From the NCBI RefSeq assembly GCF_001514265.1, contig NZ_KQ949002.1:1-64000 (forward strand): a stretch of 64,000 nucleotides of DNA, read 5' to 3'. This stretch comes from Streptomyces resistomycificus. Its GTDB lineage: Bacteria; Actinomycetota; Actinomycetes; Streptomycetales; Streptomycetaceae. Both the position numbers and the translations under genes were made by a program. Below the pieces are notes generated by a model, which was given only the letters and a program-made list of their open reading frames with translations, did no database searches and was not told the DNA's origin. This document shows, piece after piece, positions 1 to 7,997 of this stretch; positions within the stretch are counted from its first letter, which is position 1, and each line of letters starts with the position of its first letter.

Positions 1-1
1 C

Positions 2-1297
2 CGCCCCGACACCACACCTGGCGGCACCGCGGGCCACACACCCGGCGGCACCGCGGGCGACCACATGCCCACGAACGACCTCAACAGCCCACTCCGCAAC
101 GGCAACGGCGACACACCGTCAACGGCCGGGACCCACACCGACGGCCCGGGCACGGCCGGCACCCACACCGACGGGCCCGGTACAGGCGGCACCCACACCG
201 ACGGCCCGAGCACGGGCGGCACCCACACCGACGGCCCCGGCACGGGCGGCGGCTCCCACGAGCCCCCGTCGACCGGCGGCGCGCACCCGGGGGGCGGCCT
301 GGACGACCTCGGCGGCGCAGGCGACGACGCGCTCGGTGACGCAGGCACGCACGCTGATGGCACACCGCCTCCCGGCCACGCGTCGAGTCCCGAACGGCCC
401 CCCTTCATGCGGGACGGCGACAACCCGTACGGGCCGAGGGGTTCGCTCACCCCGGAGCAGATCAAGGAAATTCAGGTCTACCGCGCGAATCACGAGCCGG
501 GTTACTTCAAGGACCACTACTACTCCGACGGTCGTCGACTCGACACGAAGATTCCTGACGAGAGCGGCTTCGTGCCGGTTCAGATGGACGTCGATCCCGT
601 CACCAAGGTCAAGACGGCGGCGTCCGACGCACCACCCCCCATTCCCGCGAAGTACGTCGACAGCGCCGAACTCAGTCGGGGCCGGCACGAGGTACTGAGC
701 CCGGACACACTCCAGAGGCTGGACGAGGCGGCAGCCCACCGGAGAAGCTCGATCGACTACTCCATGAGCGCCGAGCGACACAGGGATGTCCTCGGCGGCC
801 TGGACGACGCCGACTCGGCGCTGCGCGAGGCCGGCAACGAGTACAAGTCCGCGATGACCGAACGCACGAAGGCGGCCGAAGCCTATGGGGAGGCGATCGC
901 GGAGCATCAGTTCATTCCCGAGCACTACCCGAACGCCACCAAGGAAACGCTGCACGGGCCCGCCAACGGAAATGACCAGTTCGATCAGTTGTGGCGCCGC
1001 GAGGACGGCGGGTTCGTCGTCATCGAGGCCAAGTCCAATGTCGCGACCACCATGGGCAAAAGGGATATTCCTCATCCCGACGGCAAGAGAAGCGCCATGC
1101 AAGGCTCCAGGGAGTACTTCATGGACATCCTCAAGCAGATGGAAAGCAGGGGCCGAAAGCACCCCAGTGAGGCCCTGCTAGCCAGCGAGTTGAAGATTGC
1201 TCTCGCCGAAGGCAAGTTGGACTACGTCCTCATCAAGGGGAAGGCTGACGGAGGCCGGTACGCTGGCTACGAGAAGTACGAGTTCGACATTGGGTGA
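2..1297 (+). CDS. Polymorphic toxin, C-terminal part, nuclease-like tip (5' partial)
   Basis: The frame is open to the window edge, so the ATG at 65 is probably internal and the delivery domains lie outside. Counting from that ATG, the product has a Gly/Thr/His/Pro repeat linker, a charged helical stretch (about residues 150-290), and a C-terminal domain with D304/D307 (GNDQFD), E321-A-K323 (VIEAKS) and a following MQGS..YF segment. Asp...Glu-x-Lys is the PD-(D/E)xK nuclease layout found in the tips of many secreted bacterial toxins. Two Imm49-type immunity genes follow 12 nt downstream, which supports a toxin role. Inference: a secreted DNase or RNase used against related bacteria. The nuclease call rests on motif spacing alone; the identity as a toxin rests mainly on the neighbours. 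Confidence 0.7.
   Translation, partial: RPDTTPGGTAGHTPGGTAGDHMPTNDLNSPLRNGNGDTPSTAGTHTDGPGTAGTHTDGPGTGGTHTDGPSTGGTHTDGPGTGGGSHEPPSTGGAHPGGGLDDLGGAGDDALGDAGTHADGTPPPGHASSPERPPFMRDGDNPYGPRGSLTPEQIKEIQVYRANHEPGYFKDHYYSDGRRLDTKIPDESGFVPVQMDVDPVTKVKTAASDAPPPIPAKYVDSAELSRGRHEVLSPDTLQRLDEAAAHRRSSIDYSMSAERHRDVLGGLDDADSALREAGNEYKSAMTERTKAAEAYGEAIAEHQFIPEHYPNATKETLHGPANGNDQFDQLWRREDGGFVVIEAKSNVATTMGKRDIPHPDGKRSAMQGSREYFMDILKQMESRGRKHPSEALLASELKIALAEGKLDYVLIKGKADGGRYAGYEKYEFDIG
122..271 (+). repeat. 30-bp in-frame tandem repeat, about five units
   Basis: The toxin linker is built from a 10-residue unit of the form T(A/G)GTHTDGP(G/S), repeated four times well and once degenerately. At DNA level this is a 30-bp tandem repeat. 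Such linkers between the delivery part and the toxic tip are flexible, and tandem copies can expand or contract by slippage or recombination. Confidence 0.85.
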
Positions 1298-1309
1298 CGG
1301 GAGAGTTCT

Positions 1310-2170
1310 GTGACGGTGAGGGTAACTCGGCATGGCAGCCCCGGACCTGATGACGAGGCATACGCCACGGCCCTGGGCGAAGGACTGACGCGGACGATTG
1401 CCGTCCTGGAGCGCTCGCCACGCATGTTCGACGGGGCGATGGGGGGAGCGGACTCCTACCTACGCGCGTGCCTGGCGGTCAATCCCGACGCCTCACGCCT
1501 CCGCACGTGGGAGGCCACGGTGACGGCCATGCAGGTCAGCACTGCGGCCTTCGCCGCAGCCATCCGTACCGAGGGCGCGCTTGAGTTCCGCATCGCAGAT
1601 CAGATGCGGACCATTCAGGCGACCGGTCCGCAGTACTACGCGAATGCCGGAAATTGGCTCTCGGCGTTCTGGCTGTCGATCGTGTGCCGTGAGCAGGCTC
1701 GAATGACGCAGCTGTGCGAAATCCCGCTTGATTTTCTGCGCTCTTCCGGGGTGGAGTACGACGAGTACGTCTATCACTGGATCGATGCCCTGCAGACGTA
1801 CTGGTTGGAGCGTCCGGGACTGGGCGAAAAACTCGTCACCGCTATCGAGATGTCCTCTCCGGAGGTTGCACGAATCGCCGACCGGGAAGCCCTGGACAAG
1901 ATTCTCTATCAGCCGATCGATCTCTTCCAGCGCTTCCTTCGCAAGGACCACGACGGATTCAACCAGGCTCTGGCCCAGGCCCTGGAACTCCACAAGTCGT
2001 TCTGGACGGCGTCCGAGGCCCGTGAAGAAGCCGTCGAGGGCTACCTCGCGCTCGGCCCGCTTGCCATCGCCTGCCTTGCCCATGACGCCGGTTTCCCGAT
2101 CGACGTCGAATCCGACTACATCCCCAGCCAGCTGCTGAACCGCGCCTGGGTCGGCGAATTCCCGACGTGA
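1310..2170 (+). CDS. Imm49-type immunity protein, first copy
   Basis: A 286-residue soluble, all-helical-looking protein, with a GTG start preceded by GGGAGAG and 12 nt after the toxin gene. It shares its whole architecture with the next gene: an early DxxR/LxxW block, TMQVSTAAFAAA, TGPQYY, a W.SAFWLSIVCRE segment near residue 120, a FLRKDHDGFNQALA block near residue 200, PLAIACLAHDAG, and the C-terminal GEFPT. I recognise this as the Imm49 family of polymorphic-toxin immunity proteins, abundant in Streptomyces. Known role of the family: binding and neutralising a cognate toxin in the cytoplasm of producer and kin. Inference: this copy neutralises the nuclease tip encoded just upstream. Confidence 0.8.
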   Translation: MTVRVTRHGSPGPDDEAYATALGEGLTRTIAVLERSPRMFDGAMGGADSYLRACLAVNPDASRLRTWEATVTAMQVSTAAFAAAIRTEGALEFRIADQMRTIQATGPQYYANAGNWLSAFWLSIVCREQARMTQLCEIPLDFLRSSGVEYDEYVYHWIDALQTYWLERPGLGEKLVTAIEMSSPEVARIADREALDKILYQPIDLFQRFLRKDHDGFNQALAQALELHKSFWTASEAREEAVEGYLALGPLAIACLAHDAGFPIDVESDYIPSQLLNRAWVGEFPT

Positions 2171-3051
2171 GCCGGCCAGGTCACGTTCTGCCGGGTTCCG
2201 AGGCCGACGTCTTCTCCCGCCCTCCCCTTCCCACGGGTAACGCGGAAGAAGGCCTCGCCGTGCTCCAGGAGAACGCGCTGGAGCTGATCGACGGTCTTGA
2301 GGAGCGCTCAACCAGGCTGGGCGACGCTCAGCGCCTCACACTCACCCTGGCCCAGTCGCGTTGTCTGCTGGACCCACGGGGGGCGATCTTCCCGACGTGG
2401 GACGCCTGGGTGAACGCGATGCAGGTCGGCTCCGCCGTGTTCGCCGCCGCGACCACGTCCGAGGAGCGGGTGCAGTGCCGTATCGCGCACAAGGACCGCA
2501 CGCTCCACGCGACCGGCCCGCAGTGGTACGTGACCCCGGGCGCCTGGATCAGCGCCTTCTACCTGGCCGTGGTGTGCCGGGAACGGGACAGGATCACGGC
2601 CCTGTGCCAGGTGCCCCTGTCCCTGCTGCGGGAGAACGGTGAGCGCTTCGAGGGATACCACTACGCCTGGATCGAGACGCTCCAGACCTATTGGCTCGGC
2701 GGGCAGGACCTTGTTCCGAAACTGGTGGCCGCCGTCCACGGCACCGAGCCGGAATCCGTCGCGGATCCGGAGACGGTGGGCAAGCTGCTGTACCCGCCGA
2801 CGGAGATGTTCCACCGCTTCATCCGCAAGGACAACGCCGGTTTCAACCGGGCGCTCGCCAACGCCCTCCAGTGGCACAAGGAGTACTGGACCGAGGAGAG
2901 CCGAGCCTTCCAGGCCTCCGGCTTCGTCGCTCTCGCTCCCCTCGCCATCGCCTGCATGGCCCACGACGCCGGCATTCCCGTCGAGGTCGAGTCCGACTAC
3001 CTGCCCGCGACGCTCGTCGGACGCAACTGGTGCGGCGAGTTCCCCACGTGA
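2167..3051 (+). CDS. Imm49-type immunity protein, second copy
   Basis: A 294-residue paralogue of the preceding gene, starting with a GTG that overlaps its stop by four bases, so the two are translationally coupled. The conserved blocks are present in the same order (MQVGSAVFAAA, TGPQWY, ISAFYLAVVCRE, FIRKDNAGFNRALA, PLAIACMAHDAG, C-terminal CGEFPT), but the copies have clearly diverged along their length. The 5' part uses different codons from copy one, so this is not a recent duplication. It may protect against a variant of the same toxin used by other strains, or the two proteins may act together. The family is confident; the toxin partner is inferred from position. Confidence 0.8.
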   Translation: MSRPGHVLPGSEADVFSRPPLPTGNAEEGLAVLQENALELIDGLEERSTRLGDAQRLTLTLAQSRCLLDPRGAIFPTWDAWVNAMQVGSAVFAAATTSEERVQCRIAHKDRTLHATGPQWYVTPGAWISAFYLAVVCRERDRITALCQVPLSLLRENGERFEGYHYAWIETLQTYWLGGQDLVPKLVAAVHGTEPESVADPETVGKLLYPPTEMFHRFIRKDNAGFNRALANALQWHKEYWTEESRAFQASGFVALAPLAIACMAHDAGIPVEVESDYLPATLVGRNWCGEFPT

Positions 3052-3401
3052 CGCGGGGCGACGCGCAGCGCATCACTGTCGACGACCCTGAGGTCGACAT
3101 GGACCTGGCGCAGCGACTGCTGTATCGGGGTCGGCCGTTCACGGGCGAAGTCGAGGAGTATCTGGGCGGTGTCCGCGTCAGCCTGGAGTCCTATGTCGAC
3201 GGGCTGCCGGACGGTCCTGGCCGGGAGTGGTACGAGGACGGGTCACCCGAGTCGGAGATGACCGTGCGCAAGGGGCGTGCTGTCGGAGTCGCCAAGAGGT
3301 GGCATCCGAACGGTGTGCTTGCTTCCGAGCGGGTGTTCTCCGAGGACAACGGGGCGTTGCTCGCCGTTCGGGAGTGGGACGAAGACGGCCTGCCGACATA
3401 G
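3048..3401 (+). CDS. YwqK-like / MORN-type antitoxin-family protein
   Basis: 117 residues from a GTG that overlaps the stop of the second Imm49 gene (GTGA), so it belongs to the same operon. The product has repeated short beta-hairpin units of the type 'YxDGxPxGxxxxWYxxGxxxxExxxxxG', such as SYVDGLPDGPGREWYEDG and KRWHPNGVLASERVF, which is the pattern of YwqK/MORN-variant proteins. YwqK is annotated in Bacillus as the antitoxin of an LXG toxin (YqcG/YwqJ type). In Streptomyces such genes often close immunity cassettes. Inference: a third accessory immunity factor. The start is chosen for the overlap; an in-frame ATG lies 14 codons further in. Confidence 0.7.
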   Translation: MTRGDAQRITVDDPEVDMDLAQRLLYRGRPFTGEVEEYLGGVRVSLESYVDGLPDGPGREWYEDGSPESEMTVRKGRAVGVAKRWHPNGVLASERVFSEDNGALLAVREWDEDGLPT

Positions 3402-3468
3402 ACCCGGCGCCGGGACTGAACCTCGAACCGACACCGACTGCGGCACCGGTGCACGGACTCTCGTGCTC

Positions 3469-3507
3469 CGGTGTCCGGCGCGGACCCCACGCCGCGCTGA
3501 GCAGGCC
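3469..3507. repeat. 39-bp relic copy of the downstream phosphatase gene's 3' coding end
   Basis: This stretch matches 3635-3673, inside the C-terminal coding region of the SpoIIE-type phosphatase gene, at 36 of 39 positions and in the same orientation. Read on the minus strand it encodes GLLSAAWG.RRTP, the last conserved block of the HATPase domain. It lies beyond the stop codon and is not in an open gene, so it looks like the remains of a duplicated or replaced 3' end. Confidence 0.8.
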
Positions 3508-3544
3508 CGCCCACAGTGACGGCCGAGGCCGAGCACGGCGGGCC

Positions 3545-6169
3545 TCAGAACAGACTCAGCAACGCCTCCGCCGGATCCACCATCCCGTTCTCCCCGTCCG
3601 GCAGCGGCAGTTCGAACCAGACCGTCTTGCCGCGCGGTGTCCGGCGGGAGCCCCACGCCGCGCTGAGCAGGCCGACCAGTTGAAGGCCCCGGCCGCCCTC
3701 GTCCGTGTCGCGGGCTCGGCGGCGGCGGGGTTGGACCAGGCCGGAGTCCCAGACCTCGCAGACCAGGGTGCGGTCGAGCAGCAGCCTGAGCCTGATCTCA
3801 CCCTCGCCGTACCTGAGGGCGTTCGTGACCAGCTCGCTGACCAGGAGTTCGGTCGTGTCGACGAGGGGCTCCATGTCCCAGCCGAGCAACCGGCCGCGGG
3901 CGTACTCGCGGGCCTTGCCCACGCTGCGCGGCTCGCGCGGCAGCGTCCAGTCGCCGACCGAGTCGGCGGGCAGGCCCTGGACGCGGGCCATCAGGAGGGC
4001 GATGTCGTCCTCGCCGTGGTGGGTGTCGAGGGTGTTGAGGACGTGGTCGCAGACGTCCTCCAGGGGGCTGGAGGGGTCGGTAAGGGCTCCGACGAACGCC
4101 TGGAGGCCCTCGTCGAGGGGGTGATCGCGGCTTTCGACCAGTCCATCCGTGTAGAGCGCGAGCAGGGCGCCTTCGGGTAGTTCGACCTCCACCTCCTCGA
4201 AGGGCTCGCCGCCCACACCGAGCGGCATGCCGGGCGGCACGTCCAGCATCAGCGCCGGCTCGCCGGGTTCGACCAGGACGGGGGGCAGGTGGCCGGCGTT
4301 GGCGAAGGTGCACCGGCGGGTGACGGAGTCGTAGACGGCGTACACGCAGGTGGCGAGATACACCTCGGAGAGGTCCGCCTCGCGGGGGCGGCGAGCCGCT
4401 CGGGTCGCCTGCTGGACACCGCCGGGAGCCCCGAGGCCCCGGGCGATCTCGTCCAACGCGGAGAGCACCTCCGCCGGTTCGAGGTCCAGGAGCGCCAGAG
4501 TGCGGACGGCCGACCGCAGTTCACCCATCGCCACCGCCGCCCGCAGGCCCCGGCCCATGACGTCGCCGACCACCAACGCCGTACGGTGCCCCGGCAGTTC
4601 GATCACATCGAACCAGTCGCCGCCGACCTCGCTGGGCCGGTCGGAGGAGGAGTTGCCGGGCAGGTAACGGCAGGCGATGTCGAGGCCCGAGGCCACCGGG
4701 TCGCCGGGCGGCAGCAACGACCGCTGCAGTATCAGCGCCCGCTCGTGCTCACGCCGGTACAGCCGGGCGTTGTCGATACATACGGCCGCGCGGGCCGCCA
4801 GTTCCACCGCCAGATCCCGGTCCCGGTCGCCGAACGGCTCACTGCCCTTCGTACGGGAGAACTGTGCGAGGCCTACGACGGTGTCGTGGGCGACCATCGG
4901 CACGGCGAGCGTGGACTGGACGAGGCCGCCCTCCTCGGCGGGGATGTACTGCGGCCGGGCGGTGCGCAGGGCGTCCGCGCACAGCGAGTTGAAGGGGTAG
5001 TGGTGGACCGCGCCGACCGCGACCGGCTTGCCCGAGCCGGCGAACGGGGCGTCGGAGACGGCGCTGGCGAACGCGACCCTGCGCAGTTCCGCGCTGCCGT
5101 CGGCGAGGCCGGGCGGGGTCTCGTCGCCGGCCAGCAGCCCCTGGTAGAGGTCGACCGTCGCCAGGTCGCAGAAGCCGGGGACGACGACGTCGAGGAGTTC
5201 GCGGGCGGTGGTCTCCAGGTCGAGGGAGTTGCCTATGCGGGCGCCCGCCTCGTTCAGGAGGGCGAGATTGCGCCGGGCGGCGGCGGCTTCGCGGGCGGCG
5301 GCGCGGCGGGAGGTGATGTCGGTGCCGAGCCAGGCGATGCCTATGGGGCGGCCGGAACCGCTGTGCACGCGATAGAGGTTGACGGACCAGTGACGGCGCT
5401 CGTCCGAACCCGGTACGAAGCCCGTGACGTGCATGTCCGTGATGGAGTCGCCGGTCTCCAGGACCCGGCGCAGGGTCGCCGCGACCCGCTCGGCCTCCGG
5501 ACGCGGCAGATAGTCGTGGACGCCCTTGCCGCGGTGGTCGTCGGGGCTGCCGCCGAAGACGGAGGCGAACCTCTGGTTGGCGCGGCGCACCCGCAGATCG
5601 GGGTCGATCAGCAGAAAGCCGAACGGAGATTGACCGAATATCGACTGCGAGGCGGCAAGGTCGGTCTCGATGCTGCGCAGAGTGCGCACGTCGACGACGA
5701 TGCAGACGGCGGCCTTCTCGCCGTCCTCGGTCCGCGTCGGCATGACGTACACCTCGGCGAGGCCCTGCCTGCCTCGCTCACCGGACTCGGAGTCCGGCAC
5801 CCGGAAGGGGACCACTCCGGTCCACTCCCGCCCGTCGAGGATCTCCGCCATCTTCCGCTGGCCCCGCTCACGCAGGTCCGGGTCGATGAACGCGGCGATG
5901 GGATCCATGCCGACGGCCCGCTCGGCGGAGATGCCGAGGAGCTGCTCGGCCCGCAGGCTCCACTGGTCGACCAGCCCGTCGGGGCCGATGGAGAAGGACG
6001 CGACCTTGATGTAGTCGTAGATCGAGCCGGGCGGACTGCTCTGCCACATGGCGACGCCGGGCGGCGCGTCCTCAGGACGGATCACTGCCGCGGCACCACC
6101 CGTGGCCTCCGTCCTCGCGCCGTCCGACGGGTCCTTGGACTCCGTGGCCTTCGCTGGTATCTCGCTCAC
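3545..6169 (-). CDS. PAS-PAS-GAF-PP2C (SpoIIE)-HATPase signalling phosphatase
   Basis: 874 residues, from a GTG with GGAGGGG about 7 nt upstream; the longer open frame to 6364 lacks a ribosome site. Domain order: PAS near residues 45-150 (IYDYIKVASFSIGPDGLVDQ), a second PAS near 175-290, GAF near 305-470, a SpoIIE/RsbU-type PP2C phosphatase near 490-715 (GGDWFD, GDVMGRG, YTDGLVESRD, DDIALL), and a HATPase_c_2 kinase-like domain at the C-terminus (LVSELVTNALRYG, DEGGRGLQLV). Family role: phosphatase/anti-sigma-kinase fusions act in partner-switching control of sigma factors in response to PAS/GAF ligands. Specific target unknown. It is followed downstream by the duplicated 3' relic at 3469-3507. 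Confidence 0.93.
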   Translation of the reverse strand: MSEIPAKATESKDPSDGARTEATGGAAAVIRPEDAPPGVAMWQSSPPGSIYDYIKVASFSIGPDGLVDQWSLRAEQLLGISAERAVGMDPIAAFIDPDLRERGQRKMAEILDGREWTGVVPFRVPDSESGERGRQGLAEVYVMPTRTEDGEKAAVCIVVDVRTLRSIETDLAASQSIFGQSPFGFLLIDPDLRVRRANQRFASVFGGSPDDHRGKGVHDYLPRPEAERVAATLRRVLETGDSITDMHVTGFVPGSDERRHWSVNLYRVHSGSGRPIGIAWLGTDITSRRAAAREAAAARRNLALLNEAGARIGNSLDLETTARELLDVVVPGFCDLATVDLYQGLLAGDETPPGLADGSAELRRVAFASAVSDAPFAGSGKPVAVGAVHHYPFNSLCADALRTARPQYIPAEEGGLVQSTLAVPMVAHDTVVGLAQFSRTKGSEPFGDRDRDLAVELAARAAVCIDNARLYRREHERALILQRSLLPPGDPVASGLDIACRYLPGNSSSDRPSEVGGDWFDVIELPGHRTALVVGDVMGRGLRAAVAMGELRSAVRTLALLDLEPAEVLSALDEIARGLGAPGGVQQATRAARRPREADLSEVYLATCVYAVYDSVTRRCTFANAGHLPPVLVEPGEPALMLDVPPGMPLGVGGEPFEEVEVELPEGALLALYTDGLVESRDHPLDEGLQAFVGALTDPSSPLEDVCDHVLNTLDTHHGEDDIALLMARVQGLPADSVGDWTLPREPRSVGKAREYARGRLLGWDMEPLVDTTELLVSELVTNALRYGEGEIRLRLLLDRTLVCEVWDSGLVQPRRRRARDTDEGGRGLQLVGLLSAAWGSRRTPRGKTVWFELPLPDGENGMVDPAEALLSLF

Positions 6170-6226
6170 GCGAACCGTCCCCTCCAGCTCACCGCGTCCG
6201 GCACCGGTCACCGGGGGCGGCTGCCC

Positions 6227-6255
6227 GCAGTATCCAGCACTACGGTGCCGCACAA
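6227..6255 (-). promoter_or_regulatory. Possible promoter of the SpoIIE-type phosphatase gene
   Basis: Read on the minus strand, TTGTGC (6250-6255) and TACTGC (6227-6232, within GGATACTG) are separated by 17 nt and lie about 60 nt before the GTG start. The -35 is good; the -10 is weak. Confidence 0.3.
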
Positions 6256-6421
6256 CACGGTGTTCACGATCACAGCACGGTCCCGATGGTTTTCGGTCCG
6301 GACCGTGACAACACCTACAGTCTTCTAACCAGCGAACACCTCGTCGAACCACACGTATCGACAACCGTCACCGGCCTGAACCACTTGCTCGACAGAGCGA
6401 AAGCGGCCGTACACCGTGGGC

Positions 6422-6883
6422 TCACCCCGGGACGGCGAGTTCGAACCACACCGTCTTGCCCGCGTCGCCGGGGCGGCTGCCCCAGCGGCGCGAGGAGTGG
6501 GCCACCAATTGCAGTCCCCGGCCGCTCTCGTCCTCCGGGCGGGCGACGCGCTCGCGAGGCGGGGTGGGGAGCGGGTCGGAGACCTCCACCAGCAGGACAC
6601 CCTCCAGACCGGCCGGCCGCACCAGCCGCACACCGATGGGGCCGGTGGCGTGCCGCAGGGAGTTGGTCACCAGCTCGCTGACCAGCAGTGCCGCCAGGTC
6701 GGCGACGCAGCCGAGCCCCCAGTCGCGCAGCCGTTCCCGCACGACGGCACGGGCGCCGCGCACAGCGCCCGGGTCCGCCGGGAAGGTCCACTCGGCGCAG
6801 TCGCCTTCGGTGTCGATCACGCCGATCACATCCTGGGCCAGCCAATTCACCCATGTCCGGTTTCGTGGGGTTAATGGGCACAT
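6422..6883 (-). CDS. Small HATPase protein (RsbW/SpoIIAB-like anti-sigma kinase family)
   Basis: About 153 residues, made almost entirely of one GHKL ATPase domain: N-box LVSELVTNSLRHA, G1-type DPLPTP, G2-type DESGRGLQLV, and the C-terminal GKTVWFEL. It starts from WTFPADPGAVRGARAVVRERL, typical of streptomycete RsbW-like proteins. Family role: an ATP-dependent Ser/Thr kinase that binds a sigma factor or phosphorylates an anti-anti-sigma factor. It lies 252 nt upstream of the SpoIIE-type phosphatase on the same strand, so the two could act on the same switch. The start is uncertain: ATG 6883 lacks a clear ribosome site, and GTG at 6850 and 6829 are alternatives. Confidence 0.8.
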   Translation of the reverse strand: MCPLTPRNRTWVNWLAQDVIGVIDTEGDCAEWTFPADPGAVRGARAVVRERLRDWGLGCVADLAALLVSELVTNSLRHATGPIGVRLVRPAGLEGVLLVEVSDPLPTPPRERVARPEDESGRGLQLVAHSSRRWGSRPGDAGKTVWFELAVPG

Positions 6884-7349
6884 ACCCGATATGGAGCGGG
6901 CAGTACCGCCCACGGGGGCGCACTGTGGCACTAACGGCGTAGAGGCCGACGGGCACACGCCGGCGAGGCAACGGCTGACAAGGGCGGCGACGTGCGACGA
7001 CGAAGCCGGTGACGCGACGGGCGCGGACCCGAGCTGGCGGTTGGTGGCCGGTGGCTGGTGGCTGGTGGCTGGTGGGGGGACCCGAGCCGGTGGCGGGTGC
7101 AGGACCCGAGCCAGGGACGAGTGGGGACTCAAGCCGGTGACGGGTACAGGACCCGAGCCAGGGACGAGTGGAAACTCAAGCCAGTGGCGAGTCGGGAGAC
7201 CCGAGCCGGTGGCGAGCGGGGACCCAAGCCGGTGACGGCGAGGGCCGAGCCGGTGACCGGCGACCCGCGGCCGGGCAGCGGCCGCGCCGATCAGCGGGCC
7301 CCGGCGCCAGCCGCGCCGATCAGCGGGCCCTGGCGTCCAGGCGGGACGA
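6884..7349. other. 466-bp gap between genes, dominated by degenerate repeats
   Basis: No convincing gene. The first 140 bases resemble ordinary upstream sequence of the HATPase gene. From about 7027 on the DNA is GC-rich repeated sequence (see the two repeat entries), and the open frames through it are repeat translations without a ribosome site or recognisable protein. Confidence 0.6.
7027..7259. repeat. Degenerate repeat tract with two 47-bp copies
   Basis: A short core, gacccgagccggtggcg, and variants recur through this stretch. Within it 7100-7146 and 7147-7193 are near-identical adjacent 47-bp copies. A run of ggtggctggt units sits at 7040-7075. There are no unique spacers of constant size, so it is not a CRISPR array. 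Confidence 0.75.
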
Positions 7350-7370
7350 TCAGCGGGCCCTGGCGTCCAG
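7281..7370. repeat. 30-bp tandem repeat, three copies, running into the nudix gene's 3' end
   Basis: Three copies (about 7282-7310, 7311-7340, 7341-7370) of a 30-bp unit built on cgatcagcgggccctggcg. The last copy contains the stop codon and final codons of the minus-strand nudix gene, so the array looks like tandem duplication of that gene's 3' end. Confidence 0.8.
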
Positions 7371-7760
7371 CCGCGCCGACGCCTCGCGGACCGCCGGCAC
7401 GTCCTGGTCCAGCCAGGGCACGTCCCAGACCTCGGGGGCGGTGAGCCAGCGGAGCTCGTCGTGGTCCTGGAGGGGCTTTGGATCGCCCGAGCCGGGGCGC
7501 AGACGGGCCGTCCAGACCTGGAGGACGTACGGCGGTCTCAGGGGCCACTCGCCGGGGATCCGCTCCAGCGCCTCGGTCTCGACGCCGAGTTCCTCGCGCA
7601 GCTCGCGCACGAGAGCCGCCTCCGGTGTCTCGCCCGCCTCGACCTTGCCGCCGGGCAGTTCCCAGCGCCCGGCGAGATCGGGGGGCGCGCTGCGGCGCGC
7701 GGCCAGCAGGCGGCCGCCGTCGAGCAGGGCGGCCCCCACCACCACGATCCGTTCCGTCAT
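7350..7760 (-). CDS. Nudix (MutT-type) hydrolase
   Basis: 136 residues. The complete nudix box is visible, GGKVEAGETPEAALVRELREELGV (residues about 37-60), matching Gx5Ex7REUxEExGU. Around it lie LDGGRLLAARRSAPPDLAGRWELPGG and the C-terminal HDELRWLTAPE, which is the MutT/8-oxo-dGTPase arrangement. Family reaction: hydrolysis of nucleoside diphosphate derivatives, in MutT cleansing of 8-oxo-dGTP to the monophosphate. The substrate of this paralogue cannot be told from sequence. ATG start at 7760. Its last codons lie in a 30-bp tandem repeat, so the C-terminus may vary between strains. Confidence 0.92.
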   Translation of the reverse strand: MTERIVVVGAALLDGGRLLAARRSAPPDLAGRWELPGGKVEAGETPEAALVRELREELGVETEALERIPGEWPLRPPYVLQVWTARLRPGSGDPKPLQDHDELRWLTAPEVWDVPWLDQDVPAVREASARLDARAR

Positions 7761-7805
7761 GCGCCGGAGCCTACGGGAGCGCAGGGCCCGGCGAGGAGCG
7801 CGGGA

Positions 7806-7997
7806 TCAGTCGGCCGAACTGGTTCCGTTCTGACCGATCCGCTCTACCCAGTAGAGCTGCTTGTGTCCGCGACCGTCGAGGCTGTCCGCGATCTTCTGGG
7901 CCTCGGCCCTGGTCGCGTACCTGCCCACTCGGTAGCGGTTGCCGTTGTCGTCCTGCCGTATGACGAGCCAGGGAAGAGTGATCGTGCCGTCGTTCAC
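7806..7997 (-). CDS. Small SPOR-domain-like protein
   Basis: 63 residues: NDGTITLPWLVIRQDDNGNRYRVGRYATRAEAQKIADSL..., which has the fold pattern of a single SPOR domain (beta strand, YRVGRYATRAEAQKIAD helix). SPOR domains in Gram-negative bacteria bind denuded septal peptidoglycan. This version has no signal peptide or membrane segment, so it stays cytoplasmic as it stands, and its role in Streptomyces is unknown. Similar stand-alone proteins are common in the genus. It starts from the ATG at 7997 and lies 45 nt before the nudix gene on the same strand. Confidence 0.78.
   Translation of the reverse strand: MNDGTITLPWLVIRQDDNGNRYRVGRYATRAEAQKIADSLDGRGHKQLYWVERIGQNGTSSAD

Noticed and set aside
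4289..6328. 679-codon plus-strand frame opposite the SpoIIE-type phosphatase gene
   Set aside because: Antisense shadow caused by GC-rich codons; the minus-strand frame has full domains and a ribosome site.
7027..7370. Possible CRISPR array
   Set aside because: Repeats are adjacent and degenerate, without spacers of uniform length, and no cas gene is present.
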